From the NCBI GenBank assembly GCA_018883625.1, contig JAHLFV010000040.1:1-10668 (forward strand): DNA of 10,668 bases, given 5' to 3'. The number at the start of each line of letters is the position of its first letter. Position 1 is the first letter of the stretch. Position numbers and translations under genes: made by a program. Source of the DNA: Candidatus Treponema excrementipullorum (lineage in GTDB: Bacteria > Spirochaetota > Spirochaetia > Treponematales > Treponemataceae). Below, in pieces: positions 1 through 6,428 of the stretch. The notes beneath the pieces were generated by a model, which saw nothing but the letters and a program-made list of their open reading frames with translations, was not told where the DNA came from and searched no databases.

Positions 1-176
1 GGGAAGAAGATGAAAAAGCTGTGGTACAGGCTGTATCTTCCGTTTCCGGCGTCACACTCTGTACCGCCAATGCCCAAAAGGCTCAAGTGGTTGTAGATTA
101 CGATACTTCTGTACCGGGTATTGATGAATTGATTTCCCAAGCTATTACCCAAGTAGGATTCGAAGTTTTAGCTTGA
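1..176 (+). CDS. HMA-like (heavy-metal-associated) domain protein, C-terminal end, 5' partial
   Basis: Reading starts at base 3 and ends with TGA at 174-176; about 57 residues are visible. The pattern V-x2-V-x-GV, then a V-V-V-D-Y-D strand, an I-D-E-L-I helix and a final GFEV fits the last three quarters of a ferredoxin-like HMA domain as in CopZ-type copper chaperones or the N-terminal domains of copper P-type ATPases. By alignment on the GV, the second metal-binding cysteine of CxxC would fall on the third visible residue, which is Asp; the first cysteine position lies just outside the window. The domain may therefore not bind metal in the usual way. The protein ends with the domain, so a small chaperone or a C-terminal HMA domain are both possible. 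Transcription stops at the terminator directly downstream. Family call fairly sure, function not. Confidence 0.6.
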   Translation, partial: EEDEKAVVQAVSSVSGVTLCTANAQKAQVVVDYDTSVPGIDELISQAITQVGFEVLA

Positions 177-189
177 TTTTTAGATGTTT

Positions 190-216
190 AACGGGAACAA
201 ATCGTTCCCGTTTTTT
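190..216 (+). terminator. Rho-independent terminator of the HMA-domain gene
   Basis: A 9-bp perfect stem (190-198 with 204-212, core ACGGGAAC/GTTCCCGT) with a 5-nt loop is followed by a T run at 211-216, 14 bases after the stop codon of the HMA gene. The T run is only on the + strand, so it serves the + strand gene; the convergent HD-domain gene on the - strand has no equally good signal of its own and may only use this hairpin poorly. Confidence 0.85.
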
Positions 217-238
217 ATAGTCCAACACGTATACGGAA

Positions 239-910
239 TTACTTGATCCAACCGTTTTCTACGCCCTTATCTATTTGGGTCTCTACCCAAGGCCATAAGG
301 CAGGAGTTCCTTCTTTTACAGGAGACATTCTCTTGTACACCTGTTCTCGTGTTACTTCTCCCAATTCCCATGTGTATCCGTTAGTTAACACATTATGCAT
401 AAAAGGCTGTAATCTATCCAAGCTGGCGGCAAACCGAGAGTCTGCTGTATCCATTCTGTCAAATTCTTCCCACAGAGATCGAATATACCGTCCCTGATCT
501 TCAGGTAGAAGAGAAAAAAGTTTCTTCGCAGCTTGTTCTTCTCGTAACTCTTTATCTTTATTCCCTTCAACATCGTAGGCGAAGGTATCTCCGGCATAAA
601 TCTCCACCAGGTCGTGGACAATAACCATGGATAGAACCCGTTTTAAATCTACAGCTTCACTTGCATATTCTTCCAGCAAAATTGCCATCATGGCTAAATG
701 CCATGAATGCTCAGCGTCGTTTTCCCGGCGAGAACCGTCTGTCAGCAGATTTCTTCGTAAAATGTGCTTAATTTTATCTACTTCTGCAATGAATTCCAGC
801 TGACGGGAAAGACGCTGAGGCAGACCTAGCTCGCCGGCAACACAGTCACTATTGCCGGCGACAGTGCTAGGCACTGCCAATTTTGCCTGTATTTCTTCCA
901 GGCTAATCAT
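239..910 (-). CDS. HD-domain phosphohydrolase, YfbR/HDDC2-like (5'-deoxynucleotidase family)
   Basis: A 223-residue cytosolic protein. The metal site of the HD family is present: H68 (in AEHSWH), H99-D100 (in VIVHDLVE), E103, and D165 as the likely fourth ligand; R62 sits where YfbR has its substrate arginine. HDLVEIYAGDT at 99-109 is typical of the YfbR/HDDC2 branch, which removes phosphate from deoxynucleoside 5'-monophosphates using a divalent metal. The first 35 or so residues form an extension before the usual start of the domain, but AGGAG eight bases after the T of the leuD stop, with 5 nt to ATG, supports the annotated start: TAG of leuD is itself part of the TAGGAG ribosome binding site. 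The gene lies 8 bp after leuD and is co-transcribed with leuC-leuD. Substrate is inferred from family only; other HD hydrolases with phosphoester substrates are possible. Confidence 0.85.
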   Translation of the reverse strand: MISLEEIQAKLAVPSTVAGNSDCVAGELGLPQRLSRQLEFIAEVDKIKHILRRNLLTDGSRRENDAEHSWHLAMMAILLEEYASEAVDLKRVLSMVIVHDLVEIYAGDTFAYDVEGNKDKELREEQAAKKLFSLLPEDQGRYIRSLWEEFDRMDTADSRFAASLDRLQPFMHNVLTNGYTWELGEVTREQVYKRMSPVKEGTPALWPWVETQIDKGVENGWIK

Positions 911-918
911 ATATACTC

Positions 919-1452
919 CTAAAAGTTTTTATCGGCGTAGCCTAACCAGCCTTCACTTTCAATCAAAGCTTTTTCAAAACCGTCCAAACGAAAATGGTAG
1001 CTCTTAGACAGAGAACCGGAAATCAACTTAACTTTTGCCGTACCGTCTTCATTAAAAGACACAGAACATTCCGTATCTTTGTCTGCAAAAGAACGGAACA
1101 TATCGTCTATATCTTTTTCCGGTAATTCCACTGCTAACATACCGCAGTTAAACATATTTTGACGGAAAATTCGGGCAAAGTTAGGGGCAATAACAATATC
1201 TATACCGTTTACTTCCAATGCCCAAGGAGCATGTTCTCGGGAAGAACCGCAACCAAAATTTTCTCTGGTTATAATAACCTTTTTCCCGGGAATATCTACT
1301 TTAGGATTAAAACCTTCAAGCTTTAAGTCTTCCAACAGATAAGGCTTTAAAGCCTGCTTTGAAATCTCTGTCAAATATTTTGCAGGAATAATTTCATCTG
1401 TATTAATATCCGATCTGTCCAAAAAGAGAACAGGACCTCCAAACTGCTTCAT
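919..1452 (-). CDS. leuD: LeuD-family small subunit of an isopropylmalate/homoaconitate-type dehydratase
   Basis: A 177-residue aconitase swivel-domain protein. Seen: NTDEIIPAKYL at 17-27, the substrate-contact loop of the small subunit, and NFGCGSSREHAPWAL at 65-79, the highly conserved swivel motif (GxSSRE). With LeuC it forms a heterodimeric hydro-lyase that moves a hydroxyl group through a dehydrated intermediate, classically 2- to 3-isopropylmalate in leucine synthesis. Length fits the short archaeal-type LeuD/HacB (160-180) rather than the 200-residue enterobacterial LeuD. The residues after YL (T-E-I) do not let me separate isopropylmalate from homocitrate, citramalate-type or methylcitrate-type substrates. 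It starts 22 bp after leuC behind a purine-rich AAGGGGAAAG. No leuA or leuB is in the window, so the gene name is by family rather than proven pathway. Confidence 0.92.
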   Translation of the reverse strand: MKQFGGPVLFLDRSDINTDEIIPAKYLTEISKQALKPYLLEDLKLEGFNPKVDIPGKKVIITRENFGCGSSREHAPWALEVNGIDIVIAPNFARIFRQNMFNCGMLAVELPEKDIDDMFRSFADKDTECSVSFNEDGTAKVKLISGSLSKSYHFRLDGFEKALIESEGWLGYADKNF

Positions 1453-1474
1453 ATACTTTCCCCTTTACCCCGAC

Positions 1475-2779
1475 TTATTTACCCTTATACATCGGTGAAT
1501 TTGTGATATACCCTGCAACGGCAGTAGCAGCCGCACTGGCAGGGCTCATAAGATGGACCATACCACCTTTGCCCATTCTACCATTAAAGTTGCGGTTTGT
1601 TGTAGAGGCACACACCTCATTTTCTGCCAAAACTCCGTTGCTCATACCTAAACAAGCACCGCAAGTAGGATTGGTTACACAAAAACCGAATTTCATAAAA
1701 GTGGCAATAATACCTTCTTCTAAGGCTTTTTGGTATACAGCGGGGGTCGCAGGTGAAAGAATACCTCTAACACCTTCAGCTATAGTCTTACCTTCTGCTA
1801 AGGCCTTATCTAAAACAGCAGCCGCAACACGTAAATCTTCAATACGTCCGTTAGTACAGGAACCGATATACACTTGGTCCACTTTCTCTGTATCAAATTC
1901 GCTGATAGCTTTAACCTGATCCGGCTTGTACCCAAAAGTTGCCAATGGTTCAAGGTCTGATACATCAAAGGTGTACTCTTTTTCGTACACTGCATCCGGG
2001 TCAGAAATCCACTGGCTGTATGATTTTAAAGCATCTTCCTTTGAAGCAAATTCATCCTTGATAAAAGGCCACAAATAGTCAACGGTAGTCATATCCGGCA
2101 TACAAATACCACTGGTAGCACCGGCTTCTACAGCCATATTACATATAGTCATACGGGCTTCCATAGACATGGCATCTACCACCGGACCGGCAAATTCCAT
2201 AACACAATTGGTAGCACCGTTTACACCGATTTTACCGATGATGTAGAGAATTACGTCTTTAGCGTATACCCCTTCCGGTAAAGTACCGGTAAGATTGAAG
2301 CGAATGGTTTTTGGTTCTTTAAAAGAACACACACCTTTTAAAATTCCCACTTCCAAATCGGTTGTACCTACTCCGGCAGCAAAAGCCCCGAAAGCTCCGT
2401 GAGTACAGGTGTGACTGTCTCCCATAATAACCGTAAAACCGGGGCGTACAAAACCTTTTTCAGGAAAAATAGCATGACACACACCGTTAGAACCGATGTC
2501 AAAGAAATCCTTTATATTGTTCCGTTTTGCCCAGTCCCGTAAAATTTTTCCCTGCAAAGCAGTTTTAGAATCCTTAGCGGGAGTAACATGATCTATAACA
2601 GCTTTTATTTTTGTGGGGTCAAAAACTCTGTCTTTTTTCTTTTCAACCAAGTCTGCAATAGCCACCGGTGTAGTAATTTCGTGACAAAATACCCTATCTA
2701 ACTTGAGAATCCAAGTATCTGCAAAGGGTTTTTCTGCTACATGAGCATCAAAAATCTTTTGTGCTATGGTCTTTCCCAT
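1475..2779 (-). CDS. leuC: LeuC-family large subunit of an isopropylmalate/homoaconitate-type dehydratase
   Basis: A 434-residue [4Fe-4S] hydro-lyase subunit. Cluster ligands are visible as C308 (GSCTNGR), C373 and C376 (NPTCGACLG). Other aconitase-superfamily signatures are GDSHTCTHGAFGAFAAGVGT (about 120-139) and TTNRNFNGRMG (393-403) near the C-terminus. The length and sequence style match the archaeal-type LeuC/HacA branch (about 420-430 residues) and not the 466-residue enterobacterial enzyme. The start ATG follows GAGGA with a 4-nt spacer. It is the first gene of an operon with leuD and the HD hydrolase and has a sigma-70 promoter at 2822-2850. The cluster makes the enzyme oxygen-sensitive, in keeping with an anaerobe. 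Exact substrate is not decided by the sequence. Confidence 0.93.
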   Translation of the reverse strand: MGKTIAQKIFDAHVAEKPFADTWILKLDRVFCHEITTPVAIADLVEKKKDRVFDPTKIKAVIDHVTPAKDSKTALQGKILRDWAKRNNIKDFFDIGSNGVCHAIFPEKGFVRPGFTVIMGDSHTCTHGAFGAFAAGVGTTDLEVGILKGVCSFKEPKTIRFNLTGTLPEGVYAKDVILYIIGKIGVNGATNCVMEFAGPVVDAMSMEARMTICNMAVEAGATSGICMPDMTTVDYLWPFIKDEFASKEDALKSYSQWISDPDAVYEKEYTFDVSDLEPLATFGYKPDQVKAISEFDTEKVDQVYIGSCTNGRIEDLRVAAAVLDKALAEGKTIAEGVRGILSPATPAVYQKALEEGIIATFMKFGFCVTNPTCGACLGMSNGVLAENEVCASTTNRNFNGRMGKGGMVHLMSPASAAATAVAGYITNSPMYKGK

Positions 2780-2821
2780 AATCTTCCTCTAAAAATTTAA
2801 TATTAATTAAGTTATTTATAA

Positions 2822-2850
2822 ATATTAAATTTTTTGATTGAAAAAGTCAA
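2822..2850 (-). promoter_or_regulatory. Sigma-70 type promoter of leuC-leuD-HD operon
   Basis: On the - strand a -35 TTGACT (2845-2850) and a -10 TAATAT (2822-2827) are exactly 17 bp apart, with an A/T-rich spacer. Transcription would start near 2815, giving a short 5' UTR of about 35 nt before the leuC ATG, so there is no room for a T-box or leader peptide attenuator. The -35 is part of a small inverted repeat, ATTGA-N5-TCAAT (2838-2852), which could be a weak operator or chance. Confidence 0.6.
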
Positions 2851-2858
2851 TATAAACT

Positions 2859-3590
2859 TTAGTGATTCTTCCTTCCTGCCCATTTATGCCCTTTTTCAAA
2901 AGCACCTTGATTTAGTTCAGAGTCATCCTCAGAAGAAGCTTGAACAGAATATAGTATATCCCGTAAGTCCCGCATTTTCATGTCAGCAATTTCTTCCGGC
3001 TGTATGGTATATCCATATTTTTGTAACTCTATGTACACCTGATATTTTCCGTAAGATAATCCCAAAGAATGAGCCGGAGAAACATCATTATAAGCAACAC
3101 CGTAACAGTGCGCTTTAATTTCTGCCGTACATTCAGTTACAAATTGTAAAATATGCTCACCTTGATTTTTGTTTATTTTCACCACGGCAATAGAGAGAAA
3201 TTCATTTTTTGAAAGACTGTCAGAAACTTTATCACTGGTGAGTATTGTCTCTATCGCTTTTTGATAATTCTGATATAAAATGTTCAAAGAACTTTTCAAA
3301 ACTTTTCCGTCATCGTTATATCCAACAACATCAATTATCTTATCAAAACGATTTACAGTAAGTTCAAGAGAAGGATTTATATCAATACTGATTACGGAAG
3401 TGGGCGTAAAATACATGTAATAAGCTATAAAAAAACATGCCATAAAAGAAGCTGCTACCATAAATCTTTTCACGGGAAATTTCAGCATAGAACCATTACG
3501 AGCTTTTTTCGTTGCTTCAAAAGCAAGGTTACACAGCTTTTCTTCTGCGTGAATCTGATCAAAAGCTTCCCTTATCTCTTTGTCAATCAA
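2859..3590 (-). CDS. RsgI-like transmembrane anti-sigma factor
   Basis: A 243-residue single-pass membrane protein. Residues 1-40 are a cytoplasmic, charged segment (I-R-E-A-F-D-Q-I-H-A-E-E-K-L) with no HxxxCxxC zinc motif; 43-61 is a hydrophobic membrane helix; the rest is outside. Just after the membrane lies SIDINPSLELTVNRFDKIIDV (68-88), the hallmark of the RsgI middle domain. In characterised RsgI proteins of clostridia the Asn-Pro bond of this motif is cut by autoproteolysis, here N72-P73, and the signal is passed by intramembrane proteolysis that frees the sigma factor. No carbohydrate-binding or other known sensor domain follows, and the C-terminal 35 residues are charged. The TTG start overlaps the sigma gene by 8 bases behind GAGGGG, so the two are translationally coupled, as expected of a sigma/anti-sigma pair. 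The type is best known from Firmicutes. Confidence 0.8.
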   Translation of the reverse strand: MIDKEIREAFDQIHAEEKLCNLAFEATKKARNGSMLKFPVKRFMVAASFMACFFIAYYMYFTPTSVISIDINPSLELTVNRFDKIIDVVGYNDDGKVLKSSLNILYQNYQKAIETILTSDKVSDSLSKNEFLSIAVVKINKNQGEHILQFVTECTAEIKAHCYGVAYNDVSPAHSLGLSYGKYQVYIELQKYGYTIQPEEIADMKMRDLRDILYSVQASSEDDSELNQGAFEKGHKWAGRKNH

Positions 3591-4062
3591 AGTACCCCTC
3601 CAATTCTTGTTTTAATATATTCTTTCCTCGGGATAACAATGTGTAGATTGTATTAACATTTTTATTCAGAATCGTAGCTATTTCGGGAGCGGTATACCCT
3701 TCATAATAGTGTAAATAAATTACACGGCGGTAGCGTTCCGGCAAAGATAAAACTTTCTCTAAAACCTCCTTATGGTGTTGAGAAAGTACATCCGGTAGCT
3801 GTTCTACTATTTCTAATGACACAGTCCGGCTATGAAAAACACTTTTAAGCACATCTTTACAGGCATTGATAGTAACCCGAATTATCCAAGCTCTTTCATG
3901 TTCTTTACTTTCAAAATATCCAGTGTGAAGAGCATATTTGACAAATACGGTTTGAAATATATCTTGTGCATCTGTTTCATTTTTCAGATGTAGTACACAT
4001 AAACGCTTTACTGTATCTGAATACCGCTCTATTGCCTGTTTAACTTCTTCATCACTGCGCAT
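3583..4062 (-). CDS. ECF-family RNA polymerase sigma factor
   Basis: A 159-residue protein with only regions 2 and 4 of sigma-70. Region 2 (about 8-75) has DAQDIFQTVFVKY at 31-43, the core-binding and -10-recognition helix, then HERAWIIRVTINACKD at 55-70. Region 4 (about 100-155) has LPERYRRVIYLHYYEGYTAPEIATILN, a typical helix-turn-helix for the -35 element. It should direct transcription of a small regulon when released from the anti-sigma factor encoded next to it. ATG at 4062 lies 16 bp after the stop of the secreted-protein gene; no real Shine-Dalgarno is seen in that A/T-rich gap, so translation is probably weak or coupled to the upstream gene. The target promoter sequence cannot be read off, though the operon's own upstream region (4469-4560) is the first place to look. 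Confidence 0.92.
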   Translation of the reverse strand: MRSDEEVKQAIERYSDTVKRLCVLHLKNETDAQDIFQTVFVKYALHTGYFESKEHERAWIIRVTINACKDVLKSVFHSRTVSLEIVEQLPDVLSQHHKEVLEKVLSLPERYRRVIYLHYYEGYTAPEIATILNKNVNTIYTLLSRGKNILKQELEGYFD

Positions 4063-4078
4063 TTTTATTTGTTAGAAT

Positions 4079-4465
4079 TTATCTCTTTCTGCAAAAACAG
4101 CTACCACCGTAAGAAACGGTACAATTATCACATCTTCCGTCTTGGTTCTCATCTACAAAGTAGTTTTCTCTGTTTACGCCTCTATCCTTCACTGAATTTA
4201 TACCAAAATGCCTTCCACCCCTGTGGTTCACAGAATGATGATGTTTTTGATGTCCCCAATTATCACACACGCCATCTTTATCAGTATCCACAAAGCCATT
4301 ACAAAAATCATTATTGCAATAATCACAAATACTATTACTGCCAGCATCATTCATTCCTGTTCCCTTATAAGGCTTCTGAGCAATAGTTTGATCTTCTGCA
4401 AACACAGTGTCAGATATCAGTATACTGACTGCCAGTACCAAAATGGTTCCAACTACTTTTTTCAT
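4079..4465 (-). CDS. Small secreted Cys/His-rich protein with two DxDxDGxCD calcium-loop-like repeats
   Basis: Starting at the second of two adjacent ATGs (4465) gives 128 residues; GGAGG is only 2 nt from the first ATG but 5 nt from the second, and the second yields a standard MKKVVG signal peptide ending at about VFA/ED. Numbering from the first ATG, the mature protein has two similar acidic loops, VDTDKDGVCDNW (60-71) and VDENQDGRCDNC (105-116), close to EF-hand or thrombospondin type 3 loops but lacking the 12th-position Glu. It has eight cysteines (48, 51, 56, 68, 113, 116, 124, 126), several as CxxC or CxC, and a His-rich linker (GHQKHHHSVNHRGGRH, 72-87). Calcium or transition-metal binding, or disulfide bonding, is plausible. 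It is the first gene of an operon with the ECF sigma and RsgI-like anti-sigma genes, which suggests a link to envelope signalling. No characterised homologue is recognised. Confidence 0.75.
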   Translation of the reverse strand: MKKVVGTILVLAVSILISDTVFAEDQTIAQKPYKGTGMNDAGSNSICDYCNNDFCNGFVDTDKDGVCDNWGHQKHHHSVNHRGGRHFGINSVKDRGVNRENYFVDENQDGRCDNCTVSYGGSCFCRKR

Positions 4466-4468
4466 CAT

Positions 4469-4579
4469 AACCTCCGGACCTTACATTATTTTCACTGAAT
4501 GTTTTCAATACTCTTTCTAACATTCCTATATTAATACGAACTAAAACCTACTTTCCATTCAAAAAAAAATTTTTTCCGG
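4469..4579 (-). promoter_or_regulatory. Upstream region of the secreted protein-sigma-anti-sigma operon
   Basis: This A/T-rich gap carries the GGAGG ribosome binding site (4471-4475) and must hold the operon promoter. No good sigma-70 pair is present. One weak ECF-like candidate on the - strand is GAATGG, 16 bp, CGTATT (about 4533-4560), which would fit autoregulation by the ECF sigma but matches only part of a generic ECF consensus. An A9T6 tract at 4561-4575 lies directly upstream and may bend DNA or act as an UP element. Confidence 0.3.
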
Positions 4580-4630
4580 TAAAAAAATGCACCTTCTAAA
4601 ACTGAACTGTTGTCCAATCTTAAAGGTGCA
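4580..4630 (-). terminator. Intrinsic terminator of the lipoprotein gene (long loop)
   Basis: On the - strand TGCACCTT (4623-4630) pairs perfectly with AAGGTGCA (4588-4595), followed at once by seven T (4581-4587). The 27-nt loop is long for an intrinsic terminator, but the position, about 40 bp after the lipoprotein stop codon, and the T run make it the most likely end of that transcript. Confidence 0.6.
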
Positions 4631-4671
4631 CTCAGTATCAATCTCTAGGACTGATCCACGTTTCTCATATC

Positions 4672-5652
4672 TTAATTCACCCCTTGAGCTTTTCTTTCTC
4701 TCTGTTCCCGTACTAACTCTGCCTGCCTTAACTCGTAATTTACTTCACTTAATGCTTGTAAGGCTTCTTCCCGACCTGTTTTTTCTTGAAGTTCCTCCAG
4801 CAAATCCCGACCGTCTTCCAGTCGACCGTTTGCCTGCATCAACAAAGCTGCGTTATATCCTGCGGCAAAGTTACCTGTAGATTTATAAATTGAGTAAAAC
4901 AACTCTTCGCTTTGCAGCAAATTGCCTTTTTTTGCATATTCGTTAGCCATTTTAAAATCAGGATGTTTTTCTTCATCCTTCAGTAGGGTCAACGAGCGAG
5001 TTACCGTGTACGGATGAAATTCTTTATCCACTTGACTGATAAAACTATCTAATCGACTTTTTACCAAAGACAAAGGAGAAGGTAAATCTGATTTTGAATA
5101 CTCGTTAGTAGACACTTCATCCACATCCACTGTACGATAAGCCAAAACCTGATATGTGTGGCTGTCTACTATCTGATATACAATGGAAAACTCAACGGTA
5201 AGATAATACTGAATATCATTTTCTGCAACTTCGTAAGTTTCTATTCTTTCCTGATAGCCGGATATAACACCGGTAATATACAAATCAACCGGTATCTCCC
5301 TGCCGTTATTTATAGCTGCTGTTACCACACTTGCGTCTACAAGTTTAAAATAAGGTGACGTGACAAATTTACTGGTCAACCCTGTTGTTACATAATTTGC
5401 TATGGAGGATTCCCCCGTTACCGAAGATGTTGGTTTAGACGAATTATTCAAGATATCGATAATGATGTTCACATTCCCGCTGCCGGCATGTGAATCTGTT
5501 ATACCGGTTTGAAAAGGTAAAATAGCTATGGAGGACGCTTCCGGTACTTCCAAATTGGCAGGACGAGTTACAGACATAGGAACCGTCGTAGAACATCCCA
5601 AGATAAGAGAAAAAATCATAGCAAAACAAAGACAAAAAAACAAACGCTTCAT
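4672..5652 (-). CDS. Lipoprotein with CsgG/LpoB-like N-terminal region and TPR-like C-terminus
   Basis: The start is ATG 5652, 5 nt after AGGAG, giving 326 residues; the GTG two codons upstream touches the ribosome binding site and is unlikely. A signal peptide ends in the lipobox LILGC with Cys20 as the lipidated residue. SSIAILPFQ (40-48) followed by residues up to about 215 resembles the alpha/beta fold of secreted lipoproteins of the CsgG / LpoB / TolB-N superfamily, in which an AILPF strand opens the domain and a strand such as DLYITGVISG (123-132) lies in the middle. Residues about 232-305 look like two or more TPR-type helical hairpins (ANEYAKKGNLLQSEELFYSI, then AGYNAALLMQANGRLEDGRD), and the end (303-323) is a charged helix. 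This suggests a periplasm-facing scaffold in envelope assembly. It has its own promoter and terminator, so it is a single-gene unit. No specific function is claimed. Confidence 0.8.
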   Translation of the reverse strand: MKRLFFCLCFAMIFSLILGCSTTVPMSVTRPANLEVPEASSIAILPFQTGITDSHAGSGNVNIIIDILNNSSKPTSSVTGESSIANYVTTGLTSKFVTSPYFKLVDASVVTAAINNGREIPVDLYITGVISGYQERIETYEVAENDIQYYLTVEFSIVYQIVDSHTYQVLAYRTVDVDEVSTNEYSKSDLPSPLSLVKSRLDSFISQVDKEFHPYTVTRSLTLLKDEEKHPDFKMANEYAKKGNLLQSEELFYSIYKSTGNFAAGYNAALLMQANGRLEDGRDLLEELQEKTGREEALQALSEVNYELRQAELVREQRERKAQGVN

Positions 5653-5679
5653 ACACACTCCTGTAGACTGAGATGTCTT

Positions 5680-5708
5680 ATTCTACACCAAAATCTACAT
5701 TTTGTCTA
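5680..5708 (-). promoter_or_regulatory. Sigma-70 type promoter of the lipoprotein gene
   Basis: On the - strand a -35 TAGACA (5703-5708) and a -10 TAGAAT (5680-5685) are separated by 17 bp. Transcription would begin near 5673, about 20 nt before the AUG, leaving room for just the AGGAG ribosome binding site. It lies in the 73-bp gap after the flavin-reductase gene, so the lipoprotein is likely transcribed on its own. Confidence 0.55.
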
Positions 5709-5725
5709 AAATAATATATAATTTC

Positions 5726-6232
5726 TTAACAAGTCAAAATCTTTTCTATCTCACACACGTACATTGCATGATAATCTTTTTCCGGATAAACACTGGCATC
5801 GATTTGTTGCTCCAAAAAACAGGCCGGTTCCAGATTCTGTCGATACAATTTACGGCAAAGTAAAACTTTCTCCGCTTCATCAAAAAACGGTGTATTGTCT
5901 TCATATCGGATGGTCAATCCGGCTTTTTGTATTTTATCTTCATCCCGGCCGGAAACGGTACCCAAGTAACTAAGAGTTTTACGGAATGAGTTATTCAATA
6001 CAGATAAAGACAGTGTATCGGCGTCATCTACAAACTCTTTTGTATACCGCTGAGGCCGAATAAACACAAAGGCTACAGGCTTATTCCACAAAATTCCCAC
6101 TCCGCCCCAAGAGGCTGTCATAGTGTTTACCTTATCACCCTTAGCTGCCGTTACAAGAAGCCAATCGGTTCCAATCATTACAAAGGGATTATCCTTTAAT
6201 TCTTTCGGAGAAATTTCTTTAAAAGCATGCAT
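5726..6232 (-). CDS. Flavin reductase-like (flavoredoxin-type) FMN-binding protein
   Basis: ATG 6232 is 8 nt behind GGAAG, giving 168 residues; an in-frame TTG at 6247 would place the start before that site. The protein is a single split-barrel FMN-binding domain of the flavin-reductase-like family: NTMTASWGG (36-44) is the phosphate/flavin-binding segment, then FVFIRPQRYTKEF (55-67), LGTVSGRDEDK (90-100), VLLCRKLY (123-130), PACF (136-139) and the end strand KDYHAMYVCEIEK (152-164). Relatives in anaerobes bind FMN tightly and move electrons between pyridine nucleotides or ferredoxin and flavin or an acceptor protein. The partner is unknown. The gene is a single transcription unit preceded by the structured RNA at 6324-6535, whose terminator may control it. 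Confidence 0.88.
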   Translation of the reverse strand: MHAFKEISPKELKDNPFVMIGTDWLLVTAAKGDKVNTMTASWGGVGILWNKPVAFVFIRPQRYTKEFVDDADTLSLSVLNNSFRKTLSYLGTVSGRDEDKIQKAGLTIRYEDNTPFFDEAEKVLLCRKLYRQNLEPACFLEQQIDASVYPEKDYHAMYVCEIEKILTC

Positions 6233-6323
6233 GATTTTATCTTCCAAAAAAGAAACTTTTTGTCAAGTCTAATAAAACATCAGAGCTTCACGGTATAGAC
6301 GTTGAAAACTTGAGTCATACCTT

Positions 6324-6361
6324 AAAAAAAGAGCCGGCCTGACGCCGGCTGTTATCGGCTC
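6324..6361 (-). terminator. Strong intrinsic terminator with a competing outer stem
   Basis: On the - strand AGCCGGC (6344-6350), loop GTCAG and GCCGGCT (6332-6338) form a 7-bp GC-rich stem followed by seven T (6324-6330). The flanking GAGCCG (6356-6361) can pair instead with CGGCTC (6331-6336), so the 3' arm has two alternative partners. It lies about 90 nt before the flavin reductase ATG. Confidence 0.85.
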
Positions 6362-6428
6362 TCGGAAAGAATCTCCTATTCTTCCGACGAACCAATCATA
6401 TATCCCCGCAAAGCGGGCGGAAAAAATA

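Noticed and set aside
1503..1919. 138-residue + strand ORF opposite leuC
   Set aside because: It is the antisense of a strongly conserved coding region and has no ribosome binding site or family resemblance.
4561..4575. A9T6 tract as part of the terminator or as an origin-like element
   Set aside because: The terminator T run is 4581-4587 and is separate; a lone A/T tract is more simply bent DNA or an UP element of the next promoter.
6261..6266. Perfect TTGACA on the - strand close to the flavin reductase start
   Set aside because: A -10 at 17 bp would be AAGATA at 6238-6243, over the ribosome binding site, and transcription would begin at the start codon; the GGAAG site argues against a leaderless mRNA.
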